Positions 54,481-64,000 of a stretch of 64,000 nucleotides of DNA are shown one piece after another. The position numbers and the translations under genes were made by a program. Under the pieces are notes generated by a model. It was not told the origin of the DNA. It ran no database searches and saw nothing but the letters and a program-made list of their open reading frames with translations. Each line of letters opens with the position of its first letter. The first letter of the stretch is position 1. Source of the stretch: Sphagnum compactum (lineage: Eukaryota; Bryophyta; Sphagnopsida; Sphagnales); assembly GCA_965153455.1 (NCBI GenBank), contig OZ234498.1, positions 16,554,001 through 16,618,000 on the forward strand, read 5' to 3'.

Positions 54481-56861
54481 GTTTTTTTTGGGAAAAAGGA
54501 TTTGCAGCCCCTTTTCCAAAGTAATCCTTTTGATTCCTAATTACAAGTTTTGACCCAAGTGCATATTGTATAATAATTTTCTAGATTTGGTTATTGAGTA
54601 ATTTGTTCAATGATAAGTTTCTAAACTTTTTTTTGGTAAGATTGTGTAATTTGAATGTTTCAAGACCTTTCTTACTTTGTGTTGGGTGTTTAGAATGCAC
54701 ATTTGCAACTCAATTTTGCACCTTCCATGATGCATTGATCACTAAACCACACAATTTGCATGCATTTAAGTTGCTAAAAGCTTGTTCCTACATTAAGCAT
54801 GATAATCAATTCCATGACCACATGAAAATCTTATTAACTGATTATTTTCATCTTCAAAATGGCTGCAGTAGTCATATAATACATTCTACCCAACTAATTG
54901 GAGCCAATCTAAAAGCTTTCAATTATTTTTTTTGAAAATGTTGTCTTGGGCCCAATTCTTCACATTCCTAACCTAGTTTTCATATTTCATACCCAAAAAA
55001 AAATCCTAAGTAAAAGAAATTCCGAAAATTGGAAAATTATTTGGACAAATATATATTGCATTTTGGCAAAAAAATGTCAAAAAAAAAGGTTGCAATTCTT
55101 GTTTTGATTTTGATGTACTTTCCTTCTTCAAAATTCAAAATTGTGATCAAGGGGTAAAAAACCATCCAATATTGGTTGACATCAATGTTGGTTGGTTTCC
55201 AACCCTATGTTGGTTTACCATGATTAACATTTATCAGATGCATTTTTTCACCTTGTTGTATTGGTTTTTGGTTGCCTGCACCAACAAACAAATGATTTTT
55301 TTCATTAATGTGCTAACATGGTGTGGTCAACAAAGGGCTCCAATGGCCCTCCTCTAACTATTTTGCATGTTTTTTTTTGTAGGCAGAGGGTGTCCGTAGC
55401 TTTGCAAAGAGCTCAAACCACCTCTATTTTGAAACGCAATATCATTGTAGGTGAAGGTTCTTTTAGGTTTTTTTGCCTTTTCAATTTTTTTAGTTTTTTT
55501 GCCTTTTCAAGTTTCCCATCCTTTATTCTTTTTGATATGTTTATTGTGATTGGTGGGGGATTTGAAACATGATTGTTTCGATGCTTGTTTGTGATGCATT
55601 TTGGGTTCTATTCTTTTGGCTTGGACTTGGGTCCTTTCTCTTTCTTCCTTTTTTCCCCAGTGCCCTTTTGTCACACACACTTTGAGTTTCATTTTTTTGG
55701 CTTAGACTTGAGTCCTTTCTCTTTGTTCTTTTTTTTGCCCCCTTCATGCCAGGTGCTTTGTTTAATAGAGTTTGCCAAGGTTCATAGTCCATTTTTCATT
55801 CTTAGTGCAATTCCACAATTAATTTTCTATTGGAACTTGACATTGAACCAAACCATATTATAAAGCTCTTGCTAAATTATACTCAAAATTAGACTACTTA
55901 ATTTGTATCATGCTATAATTTTAAATTAAACAAGAGGGAGACATCATGTTCTTGGACACCATTAACATTAGAAAAAAAAATCAAGTTATTTGCATTAATT
56001 TTTGGAACTAAAAAATGTCAAATTTGCAATGTTTTCTAGTTGCAAATGACAATTTCTCAGTTGCAAAATTTGATTATTATTTTTATTTTCCTTGTATAAC
56101 ATCCATCTTGGCATACATAGTAGTAATTTGGTTTGGACTTATTTTTTCCATCATGTCCCTGAACATTCTTGACATTGCTTGAAGTCTTCTTGACATGGCC
56201 TCATAGATTTTTTGGGTGTTGCCCAATATCTTGTCATTTTCCTAAGCACTCCCCCCTATCTTCCCAATCTTGTCTAGTGTTCCACGATGTCTCCTCAGCA
56301 CTGCCCAACACCCTCGTTGTCCCTCTGCATTCCCCCATCACCCAAATAAACAAATGATAATAATAATAATTTCTTCAACCTCACTCACCATCCCCTTGTA
56401 GTCCCCCAAGTATGTCCCCATCATCCCCCAAGCGTGCTGCATGGTTAGGCACTAATTAATCACTTTTTGCAATTGTTGAAATTTTTGGAAAACCCCTGTC
56501 TATCCTACCAAAAATCTGAAAAAAACTCTCAACTACATTAGCTTCATTATGTCGATTATCTCTGAAACATAAATGATAAAAAATTATTATTATTATCTCA
56601 CCTTGTTGCCAAACCAGGCTAAGTACTACTACTGTAATTGTTACTCAGGACACACTGTCATTTTGTTCTCTCTTTGCAATGAATTTCCATTTCCATTTGC
56701 ATACACAGAAAAAAAAAGAAAAATCTTTCTGAAGTTCCAATTACATCACATAATAATCACTTGCTGCTGTGTTCAGGTCCTCCAATGAACATTAATCACC
56801 TAATTACATCCTACTATTAACATAGGTAGTTTAAGACTTTAGTTTAGTTTTGTCAAGTTGA
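54481..56861. other. AT-rich intergenic DNA
   Basis: The longest frame (113 codons, 54594-54935) has no recognisable feature. A diverged tandem duplication of about 80 bp lies at 55601-55741 (TTTTGGCTTGGACTTGGGTC, then CTTTCTCTTT, twice). (AAT)n runs occur at about 56,355 and 56,580. Confidence 0.45.
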
Positions 56862-57125
56862 GATCTCCCAAACCATGGCGCCCCTGATATGCTCTGGGTA
56901 CCATTGGAAAGCCCTTGATGCACGAGAGTGCATTCAGGTGGTTTTGTAATGTTTAGACCGTCTAAGAATTAGTGAATAATGAACAAATTTTTCATTACAA
57001 ACTTTTTAAATAAAAAATGAAAATTTTTAAGGAAATTGTGGGCGAGTGCAATCTTTATACAATTTGAAAGCCCTTGATGAGTAGGGTTTCACAGAGATGA
57101 TATTGTAATTTTTCTAGACCTAATG
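56862..57125 (+). repeat. GGTAC..TTGGAAAGCCC repeat motif, copies 2 and 3
   Basis: Two related blocks at 56862-56960 and about 57041-57125 share the order TTGGAAAGCCCTTGATG / TTTGAAAGCCCTTGATGAG, a short spacer, then TTTTGTAATG / ATTGTAAT and CTAGACC-like ends. Copy 1 is in the pinin intron. Function unknown. Confidence 0.6.
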
Positions 57126-58339
57126 CAGTGGGGAGACATTTGAATTTTGAACTTGATTTTAAAAAATCAATTGTAAGTTTAATAAAATGAAAAGCATTTT
57201 ATCGTTAATAACGATTCAATTTCAGACTTAGGCTAGAAAAAAGGTGAACTGTTAAATTGCCCTTTCAAATTTCATTTCAATATTACAATATGGACTTGAG
57301 AGATTACCAGTCATCCCATGAGTTCACAAGACATTGAAGAGACACAGCTACAAAAGAGTGAAACCACATCTGGTGACCGGTGACATTGGGTCAATGTTTA
57401 ATGCAAAATATGTGGATGATGGCATGAGGAGAGAAACCCCACAGTCACCAGTCATGGTGACCGGGACGTGCCGGTGATGGGTGGTGGTTTCATCGTGCAA
57501 GAGAATTCGACGGTCAAGATTCATTCGATCTGCACACCCAACGGGTTTCTCCATACATGTACATGCATGCAGAAATTAATTCACGTAAGAATCCCGAAAT
57601 TTGCAGAAATTCACGTCTTGAAATCATCATCATCTTCTTCTCCTTCTTTGATTTTCCTGCAAGCTCAATGCAAGCGCAAATCCTCGAATCCTCTTCTGAC
57701 TAACGATTATACACCAATAAAAAAAAGAATCCCAAATGAATTTGGAAGCTCAAGAAGCTTGTACTAAATTATAATACTGGATTTCATATATATATTTACA
57801 CAATAAATTTTTCTGGCATGAATTCCCTGTAGGGGAAAGAGTTGAAATTACCTCTCACGAATTAAACTTGAATCAACAAAACATAAGGAATTTAGCTCTC
57901 CTTGAGGGAATAATCATGAGACCAATATTAAATTTCAATGTTTCATTCTGACTTTCCCATTGTGAAACAGAGGGGCGAGTCATTGTATTTTCCCATTGTC
58001 AAACAAACGGTCATTTCATGTCTGCATAGGCCGGGAAATTCAAGTTCTTGATCTTGATGGTCCCACTGGCGCAGGGAATCCTAAAAAAGTTTGTAGTGAT
58101 ATAGAGATTGTGAAATTTATGCAGATCAGTTTTCATCAGGGACATAATAGAGCGCCCATGCAGAGTTGATGAAGATCATGCCAGGTTTTGAAAGGAAATT
58201 TCTAGGGTACAGAAACTATCGGAGTCTAGAAAATTAATCCCCTAGTGCTGGTGGCAAAAATTACATGAGTGCTATTCTTCTGCATGTGCAGCAGTGGCGT
58301 TCTAGAAAGTTAGATTTGCTAAATTTGAGTGAAAATTAA
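57126..58339. other. Intergenic DNA and DUF8204-type gene upstream region
   Basis: A 99-codon frame at 57468-57767 has no recognisable domain. A repeated GGTGACCGG word occurs several times at 57,370-57,480. The right 300-400 bp are probably promoter and leader of the gene starting at 58340. Confidence 0.4.
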
Positions 58340-59422
58340 ATGGGAGATGATGATGAAGAAGAAGAAGAAGAAAAAGATGATCATGATATAGTTAATCCTT
58401 CTGGCTCAGGAGCTGGCGTAGCAAATAGGGAAATCAAGGCCGGGGTTGTGAATCCCAGGAGCAGGAGCTGTCGAGGATGTTTGTTCTATTCCAGCTTCTT
58501 GAGAGACAATGGGCAGAACCCTACTTGCTATGGCCTCAGCCACATCACGCCACACATTTACAGAACGGTGGGAGACTCAGATCGACAGGCTACGAAGGAC
58601 TTCAAGTATGCGTGTCTTGGCTACAGTGTCCATAAGGAGCTTAACTCCTCATCTGCAGCTCCTACTGCACCCGCCGATCAGAGCACGTCCTATGGCGAGC
58701 TACCTCTCTGTGTGGGAATCGAATTTCTCGCAGATAGGCGATCTGGCAACCAGGCACGCTTTCCCACCTGATTTCCTTCCCTCCCACTAGTCAATATGGT
58801 TTCCTTATATATCTTGAGTGTACCTTTTCAACCTAATTAGATTATTATCTTCTTCACTCTTGGTGCACAAAACCAGGTTGAATCACTGACACTACACTAG
58901 TTGGAACCTGGGGTACACCTGATGTCGATCGCCAGCTGATATCTGGTATGATCACCTTTCACAGAAAATCAACACATTCAGATTCTTCAGGTATGATATA
59001 TTATGATGTGATTTGCCAATCACCATTAGCATCACTTACAGCACTACAGGAAGATTATGGAATTGTATGCTCGAGCTAAATCTGTCTTTTGTCTACAATG
59101 GTTTTTATCTGCGTGTTTCTAATTTAATGCACAGGCCACCACCGCTCACCATCCTGTCTTCCCACCCAATTCGGCTACTCCAAACGACTGTTCCCAGAGA
59201 AGAAACTTGGAAGAAGCTGTTCATGCAATGCCCATGCCACGTCCTGCAGCATCGTCGACCTCTGGTGGAGCTCCGGGAATTCCTAAGGAGTTTTCATCTC
59301 GATTCTTCCGCTGCGCAGGACTTGTTGCATCGGCCGTGATAAGAAACGTAGGACGAGTAGCTGGTGCTGCTCGATCCACATTTGATGATATTTTCTACCC
59401 TGATCGAAGACGTCCAAAGTAG
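58340..59422 (+). CDS. Plant-specific Cys-rich protein, DUF8204-type
   Basis: Two exons, 58340-58753 and 59135-59422, phase 0, 233 codons. An acidic N-terminus (MGDDDEEEEEEK) precedes the conserved core: 'SCRGCLFYSS' (Cys44 and Cys47), 'NPTCYGLS', 'DFKYACLGYSVH' and 'LPLCVGIEFLADRR' (Cys63, 92, 124). The C-terminus runs 'FFRCAGLVASAVIRNVGRV' and ends 'FDDIFYPDRRRPK', the usual basic tail of this plant family. I recall the family as DUF8204; that name should be confirmed. The paired CxxC could bind a metal, but the function is unknown. The exon 1 donor appears to be GC (CAG|GCACGC), since no GT lies in the right place after the conserved 'ADRR'. Confidence 0.85.
58754..59134 (+). other. Candidate GC-AG intron in DUF8204-type gene
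   Basis: Donor CAG|GCACGC, acceptor TGCACAG|GCC. The join is phase 0 and links the conserved first half to the conserved C-terminal tail. Reading straight through gives a stop six codons later (ARFPT then stop), losing the tail. Confidence 0.65.
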
Positions 59423-59464
59423 TAGTGCAGTTAATGCAGATATTCCTTTACGAATTAATATCTC

Positions 59465-59640
59465 TTTGTTGGCCTTGCCTACCGAGGCAAAGGATATTGC
59501 GTTTACATTCATTATAGAGTACAGTAGCTTAAGGGATTTTGACCCCTGGGTAATAGGTCTATTTTTATATAAGGATTTTTGAAAGATGAAAGTTTGGCTT
59601 GTGTTGAAACTTGAGATTAGTTATAGAGTTATAATATCTT
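59465..59640 (+). repeat. Dispersed ~175-bp repeat, copy 2
   Basis: Same orientation as 16612-16790. It starts 43 bp after the DUF8204-type stop codon, so it lies in that gene's probable 3' UTR. Confidence 0.9.
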
Positions 59641-59861
59641 GAAGGGTTTTGGTTTCTTTTGGGGATTTTTTGAAGATTAGATTTTTGCATGGTGAAATAT
59701 TTGAGTTTCCATAATTCTTCTGTTGCCTTACTTAGATGCTTTTTAATGTAAATGGCAAGGCCACAGTGTGACACACCCCTTGTTAGATTTTTTTTGGATT
59801 TATCCAGCGTCTCTGGCGAAACACACACATATATAGTTCAAAAAAATGTTATTTGCACACG

Positions 59862-60800
59862 CGCCTTTTCGTGTCCATGTTATATAGTAAAATAAAATTT
59901 GAGATTGATAAAAATAATGATGAACTATTTGAAACCATATAGGAACATATGAGGGAAATAAAAAGGAGGGGAGGGAGAGGGGATATTATTAAATTGATAA
60001 ACCTCCATGTCTTTTATCATTAAATCAAATTAAAATCAAATTTAAGATTCATTAGAACCCCATGGGTTGGGGAAAAAAATTGTTATGGAACATTCGTGCT
60101 CTAATAGTTAAATCAATTTTAAATTTTAAATTTAAGCTTCACTTTTAAAATGTGTTCAAAAAGTAGATAAAAATCAAATTTAAGATTTATTAGAACTCCA
60201 TGGGTTGGGAAAAAAATTTGGACATAATTTGTGCTTGAATAGTTAAATCAATTTTAAATTTTAATTTAAGTTTCACTTTGAAAATGGGAAAAAGAAATAA
60301 GAATAATGATAAAGGAGATGGAGGTTTATCAATTTAATGATATTCCCTTCATATGATTTCATTCGGTTTTTCATAATTTGTCATTATATATGTCAATCTC
60401 AAACTTGATTTTGTTATATAACATTGACATGTGCCTTTTCAAGTCCATTTACATGGCTAGGGGAAAAGAGCAAGGAAAGAAAGAAGATAATCTATGATAA
60501 GACACATGGTATAGTGTTTTTTCATGTTTTTTTAAAAAAGGTATTAAAATAATAATTTGAATACATATTGAACCACTTGAAACTCCCAATAAATTCAAAG
60601 AATATAAATAATGATGAACTATTTGAAAACATATGGGAACATATGACGGAACTAAGGGGGAGAGGGGAGGTATATTATTAGTTTTCTAAACTTCCATCTC
60701 TTTTATCATTATTCTAAATTCTCTTCCTAACATTTCAAAGTGAAGCTTAAATTAAAATTTTAACATTTATTTAACCATTAGAGAACATTTCATAAATCCA
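59862..60800. repeat. Compound foldback (MITE-like) element
   Basis: Three related arms alternate in orientation: left arm 59862-60022, inverted arm about 60225-60446, and a third arm about 60598-60800 in the first orientation. The first two pair over about 140-150 bp (TTTGAGATTGA...ATAATGA...AAATTGATAAACCTCCAT...TTTATCATTA). Between them, AAATTTAAGATT(C/T)ATTAGAAC, then CCCATGGGTTGGG, occurs twice in tandem (about 60036-60165 and 60175-60290). No transposase. Probably nested non-autonomous elements. Confidence 0.85.
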
Positions 60801-61477
60801 TAGTTTTGTCCTCCAACCACAGGGGTCTAGTTGGATTTATACATTTCCCCTGTAGAAAGTAAATTAACTATGTTTGCAACAATAGTACTAACAAGTTCTC
60901 TACAAACAAGTTTTGAAGCATGTAACCAACTTTAACAGCCAAATCCTCGGTGTGTCTCTTCCTAATCGGACATCCACACCCCAATTGTCTGGCATATTAA
61001 GCTACCAATATGTCATTGTGTGTGGATGAAAAGTGATTTGCATCTGCTTGCTGAGCAAGTTACGGTTCTAAACGGACGTTGGTTATGTCTGGTAATTGGC
61101 TTGAGGCTGTTGGCTATTAGAAATATTGAGCCGACAGCCTCTTATTGGTTACCTAATTCGTAATCATCAATTTACATAGCAATAGTAGAGAAACAAATGT
61201 AAAAACCTCTGTTGTGCTGGCTACTATATTTTGGCAACCTGCTGGACCTAATTGTCAAAATATGTTGATTTCAGAAAAATAATTCCTCAAAATTCTGATG
61301 ATTTTGGTGCATTTTTTATGACTGGATTATTTTTTTGTCATCAAGTGCAGAAATTTGGTCCCTAAAAAATTAATGATCTTTTAAGTTATTATTCTGTTAA
61401 ATTATTATATTTAATTATTCATGATATTGCCAAACATCTTTCCAGGGCCTTCGGGAAAAATGTGAATGTGGAAGCTG
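60801..61477. other. Intergenic DNA, no gene recognised
   Basis: AT-rich. 61,100-61,170 (AGCCGACAGCCTCTTATTGG, then TTACCTAATTCGTAA) weakly resembles 28,045-28,085. Nothing coding. Confidence 0.4.
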
Positions 61478-61492
61478 AACCCTAAACCCTAA
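61478..61492 (+). promoter_or_regulatory. Double telo-box
   Basis: AACCCTAAACCCTAA, two overlapping telo-box units, 41 bp upstream of a TATA box. A typical arrangement in strongly expressed plant housekeeping promoters. Confidence 0.75.
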
Positions 61493-61532
61493 CTCACAGT
61501 GGGAAAAGGGCCTCTGGTCCTCGTCTGGAGCC

Positions 61533-61540
61533 TATAAAAT
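61533..61540 (+). promoter_or_regulatory. TATA box
   Basis: TATAAAAT within CCTATAAAATACCCC. A transcription start is expected about 30 bp downstream, near 61,565, where a CT-rich leader begins (CTTCTCGTCCCATTCCCTTC). The leader would run to the phytocyanin relic at 62,219 and may be spliced. Confidence 0.7.
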
Positions 61541-61564
61541 ACCCCTTCACACAGACCAGACACG

Positions 61565-62218
61565 CACACTCTTCTCGTCCCATTCCCTTCTCTTTCTGGT
61601 TCTGGACCTAGTGCTTCTGCTCTTCGGATCTCGTCGACGATTGTCTCCGATCGAGCAGTCCGCCAGCTGTGGATTGAAGGTTCTTCTGCGAGCTCTCTTC
61701 TCAATTGCTTCCTTTTCAACATGAACGTGTTCATATGTAGCATTCTTCGTACTCCAGCTTTAGATCGCAATTATATTTGTGCCCATCTCGAGTACTGATG
61801 ATATGGAGTGCAACTTTCAGCAGTTTCCAATGCGTTTTTCCAACCTTGTGGCAATTCAGTTTCCTTCTTTTCTCTCGTCAGCAGATTGACATAACGGGGC
61901 TGCGAGTGTCGAGCTCGGCTCGTCGTTGTTTGTTATCTGGAACATGTCATGAATGCCATATTGCGAGAATTCTGTTCTTTCGATGCTTTTAGTAGTATAG
62001 TATAAATAGTTTTGATTGTGTGTATGTGTTTGGAATCTGGATCTCATGAGATCGCAAAGAAAAACTGGATCTACAATGCATGGAATTGTCCTCCTCCTCT
62101 CATTGAGACTTGTTTCTTCATGTGGTACTAACGTGTTGCGGATGCGGTACATGAGCAGAGAAGAGGATTCTCTCTTGCTGCAAGATCGACATAGTAAACA
62201 GCTCTCGATTCCCAAGTA
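61565..62218 (+). other. Leader or intron between promoter and phytocyanin relic
   Basis: The first 120 bp are GC-richer and CT-rich, like a 5' UTR. A donor-like AAG|GTTCTTCTGC occurs at about 61,679, so a 5' UTR intron is possible. No protein is recognised on the plus strand; the open minus-strand frames at 61489-61770 and 61856-62215 show no known motif. Confidence 0.4.
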
Positions 62219-62861
62219 GTGGCAAGTGCACGATTGTCGATCGGAACCCTTGTGTCGGTGGCTGCATCTTTCATGCTGCTGGTCACAATACCCATGAGCA
62301 CCCTGGCTACATCTTACTTAGTGGGTGATGCAGCTGGTTCGAGCACCGTCCTCGCCGCTGTTTTACGCGGAGTGGGTTAACAAACAATCGCCCTTCCACA
62401 TCGGCGACACTCTCGGTACGCTGCTCGAAAAGCATGACTTCTGCAGGACGTACACCACTGTAACATGATATCCATATAGTTCGTTTCATCACCTTTGCAT
62501 GAGAATATTTCATGAACTCTGCTAGATCGCCTTTTGTTCAAATATGATCATGAACCAGGAACAAGCTACAAAGTTGATATGACTTCGAAATGATGTGAAT
62601 CGTTTAATGCCGATTGCTGTTGTTGTTGGATTTTTTTTTGCTATATAGATTTCCAGTATGCAGCCGGGGACAGCGTGTTGCTGGTGAATAAGAACGACTA
62701 CAACATGTGCAATGTATGGAACCCCATCTCATCATGGATAAACGGGCCTCACGCATATGAGTTGCCGATCGCAACCACAAATTGTTTTTCATCAGCGGCT
62801 CACCAAGCAATTGCCGCAAGGGCGAACTTGTTGCGTTTCCTGTCATCGCAGCAGCAGCTTG
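62219..62861 (+). pseudogene. Early nodulin-like phytocyanin, broken
   Basis: Phytocyanins are secreted, often GPI-anchored, cupredoxin-fold proteins. Exon 1 (to 62415) has a signal peptide ending 'STLATSYLVGDAAG', then in another frame 'SSPLFYAEWVNKQSPFHIGD'. After an intron (62416-62648) exon 2 gives 'DFQYAAGDSVLLVNKNDYNM' and 'WINGPHAYEL', then in another frame 'DRNHKLFFISGSPSNCRKGE' followed by 'LVAFPVIAAAA' and a stop. Three lesions: the expected start is GTG (62219, followed by Ala-Ser-Ala-Arg-Leu), one frameshift near 62336-62342, and one near 62765. The two disulfide Cys are present; the copper-ligand His positions are Asp and Asn, so it belongs to the copper-free early nodulin-like group. 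Either a pseudogene or a true gene with assembly errors. A downstream in-frame ATG would still give a short signal peptide. Confidence 0.82.
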
Positions 62862-63681
62862 ATCAATGCCGATACTCACCGGCATTATGCAGTACGTCAC
62901 GCGGACTCCGGCCGAGAATAACGTGTTGTAGTTACTAGATCTTTCGAGATTTCGAGCTAGTCCACTGTCCGACTAATCATGAGATGATTAGATCCTCGAA
63001 TCTTAATGAGAAAAGGATCCAAACTAGCTAGATCCTGTTGCAGCATGTTGCCGCGTACTCCGGCCTAGAGTATGTAATGTCTTGTAATGTGGCATTTCTG
63101 AGTTGAGGATTTCCAATTCACCAGTTCCTCATCACAGAGAAACCATAATTGTGGTTGGATTTCTTGCAAGAAAGTAAGCATTGGAAAGAGGTCCATGCAC
63201 AGGTAGCAGATGTCGGAGAATGTGTCCACAGTTGCTGACTTGCTGTATGATTACCCGAGTAGAGCTCGAACGTTGATTGTGATGTTGTTTGTGCCGGTCT
63301 TAAGAAGCTGTCTGGGTCTACAATATTCTTCTTTACATTTCAAGATTTTGCAGGGTCCTTTATAGAGCATTATGTGCAGTGGATGGTGGATCTATGCAAG
63401 TATGGGAGTATTATAATTTGTGACATACTAAATGGATGCTCCTTTCCTTGACCACTAAATTTTCTTCTGAATTACATACACCACAGCCCTCCATGGTGTT
63501 ATGTGTCTTTCTTCTGTTGGGTTCATAGTCTGGGATGTGGCTGATAGAGTGTACGACAGACAAATTGCCACATTGACAGTACAATTTCTTGGCTAAGTTT
63601 GAAGTTCCATGAATAACAGGAAGGATTTATCCCTACATTTCATTTTTTATTCACGTCATTTCATGCTTGATCTAAACCAAA
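62862..63681. other. 3' flank of phytocyanin relic
   Basis: No gene recognised. A short near-duplicate (GCGGACTCCGGCCGAGA at about 62,899; GCGTACTCCGGCCTAGAG at about 63,053) is present. The rest resembles 3' UTR or intergenic DNA. Confidence 0.4.
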
Positions 63682-63767
63682 AAAGTTTGTGTGATCTCAT
63701 GGTCATGTAAGAAAGTTATGATGTTAAAGTTTGTGTGATTTCATGGTCATAGGAGAAAGTTATGATA
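63682..63767 (+). repeat. 44-bp tandem duplication
   Basis: AAAGTTTGTGTGATCTCATG, then GTCATGTAAGAAAGTTATGA at 63682, recurs from 63726 with three or four differences. Confidence 0.9.
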
Positions 63768-64000
63768 CTTTTCTTGATGCCAAATTAGACCCGCAAGAAG
63801 TTTTGGTCCAAATCTTGCTCAAATCTTGTGAGTTGTGGGAGTTCTTTTAGTGTAAAGTTCACAGGTACGTGGTCAACCAAAAGTCGTCACTTGCAAACTC
63901 CATAACTTCAATTTGCTCAACTTGCTTACTAGCATGTTTCTTATTCAATCGAAATGCAACCAGGTTCTTATGGAATAATCTCAACATTAATTGAAGTGAA
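63768..64000. other. Right end of window, nothing recognised
   Basis: No open frame or motif of note. A gene beyond the window edge cannot be excluded. Confidence 0.4.

Noticed and set aside
54594-54935. 113-codon plus-strand frame
   Set aside because: No recognisable domain and no flanking gene signals. Likely chance in AT-rich DNA, though an old element cannot be excluded.
61565-61800. Leader resembling that of an elongation factor or ribosomal-protein gene
   Set aside because: No such coding exon follows within the next 2.4 kb, so I report only the promoter elements.
62525-62601. Extra phytocyanin-like exon (FKYDHEPGTSYKVDM) inside the intron
   Set aside because: It ends in tandem stops (TGATG..TGA), and joining 62415 to 62649 gives the uninterrupted family sequence, so I treat it as intronic. 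It could be an alternative dead exon.
1-64000. tRNA, rRNA, organelle-derived inserts
   Set aside because: No cloverleaf-like segment, rRNA landmark or organelle gene fragment was recognised on either strand. Subtle tRNA relics could be missed without a search tool.

Overview
This is nuclear DNA of a land plant. The six or seven genes here have short GT-AG introns (about 100-1,100 bp). They encode plant-type families: an organellar mTERF, a POLAR-like polarity protein, an RKF3-type receptor kinase with an extracellular SPARK-type domain, pinin, a small plant-specific Cys-rich protein and a phytocyanin. The genes are islands in very AT-rich sequence full of old, inactivated transposable elements. 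I cannot fix the species. The weakly constrained, unusually long POLAR-like protein and the style of the element relics suggest a non-flowering lineage (bryophyte, lycophyte or fern), but that is inference.

Layout. 0.7-2.2 kb: intronless mTERF gene (+) with paired telo-boxes upstream. 3.3-16 kb: AT-rich intergenic DNA with a decayed Ty3/gypsy element (-, gag-protease-RT, about 5.7-8.6 kb), a Ty1/copia RNase H scrap (+, 13.6-14.1 kb), a perfect 70-bp tandem duplication and a C16 run. 17.4-23.1 kb: nine-exon POLAR-like gene (+), 1,366 codons in a model whose splice phases close exactly, with a 27-nt first coding exon giving a myristoylation-type N-terminus. 23.1-30 kb: repeats, including a hairpin cluster and a tandem array of about 61-bp units. 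30.2-34.6 kb: three-exon gene (+) for an acidic, low-complexity protein starting MGLCAS, family not recognised. 34.6-43.8 kb: intergenic, with a hAT-type transposase relic and repeat copies. 43.9-45.7 kb: intronless receptor kinase (+) with an altered HRD motif. 47.4-52.7 kb: ten-exon pinin gene (-), convergent with the kinase. 52.7-58.3 kb: repeats. 58.3-59.4 kb: two-exon Cys-rich DUF8204-type gene (+). 59.5-60.8 kb: a dispersed repeat and a foldback element. 61.5-62.9 kb: telo-box/TATA promoter followed by a broken early-nodulin-like phytocyanin gene (+).

The genes do not form a pathway; this is ordinary scattered plant gene order. The items most worth a second look are the lipid-anchored POLAR-like protein, the HRD-to-DRD change in the RKF3-like kinase, the unknown MGLCAS protein with its in-frame cassette exon and overlapping upstream ORF, two candidate GC-AG introns, and several repeat families shared across the window. 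Nothing here looks like a wholly new system. All exon models were built by hand from splice signals, reading phase and remembered family similarity, without RNA or database support.
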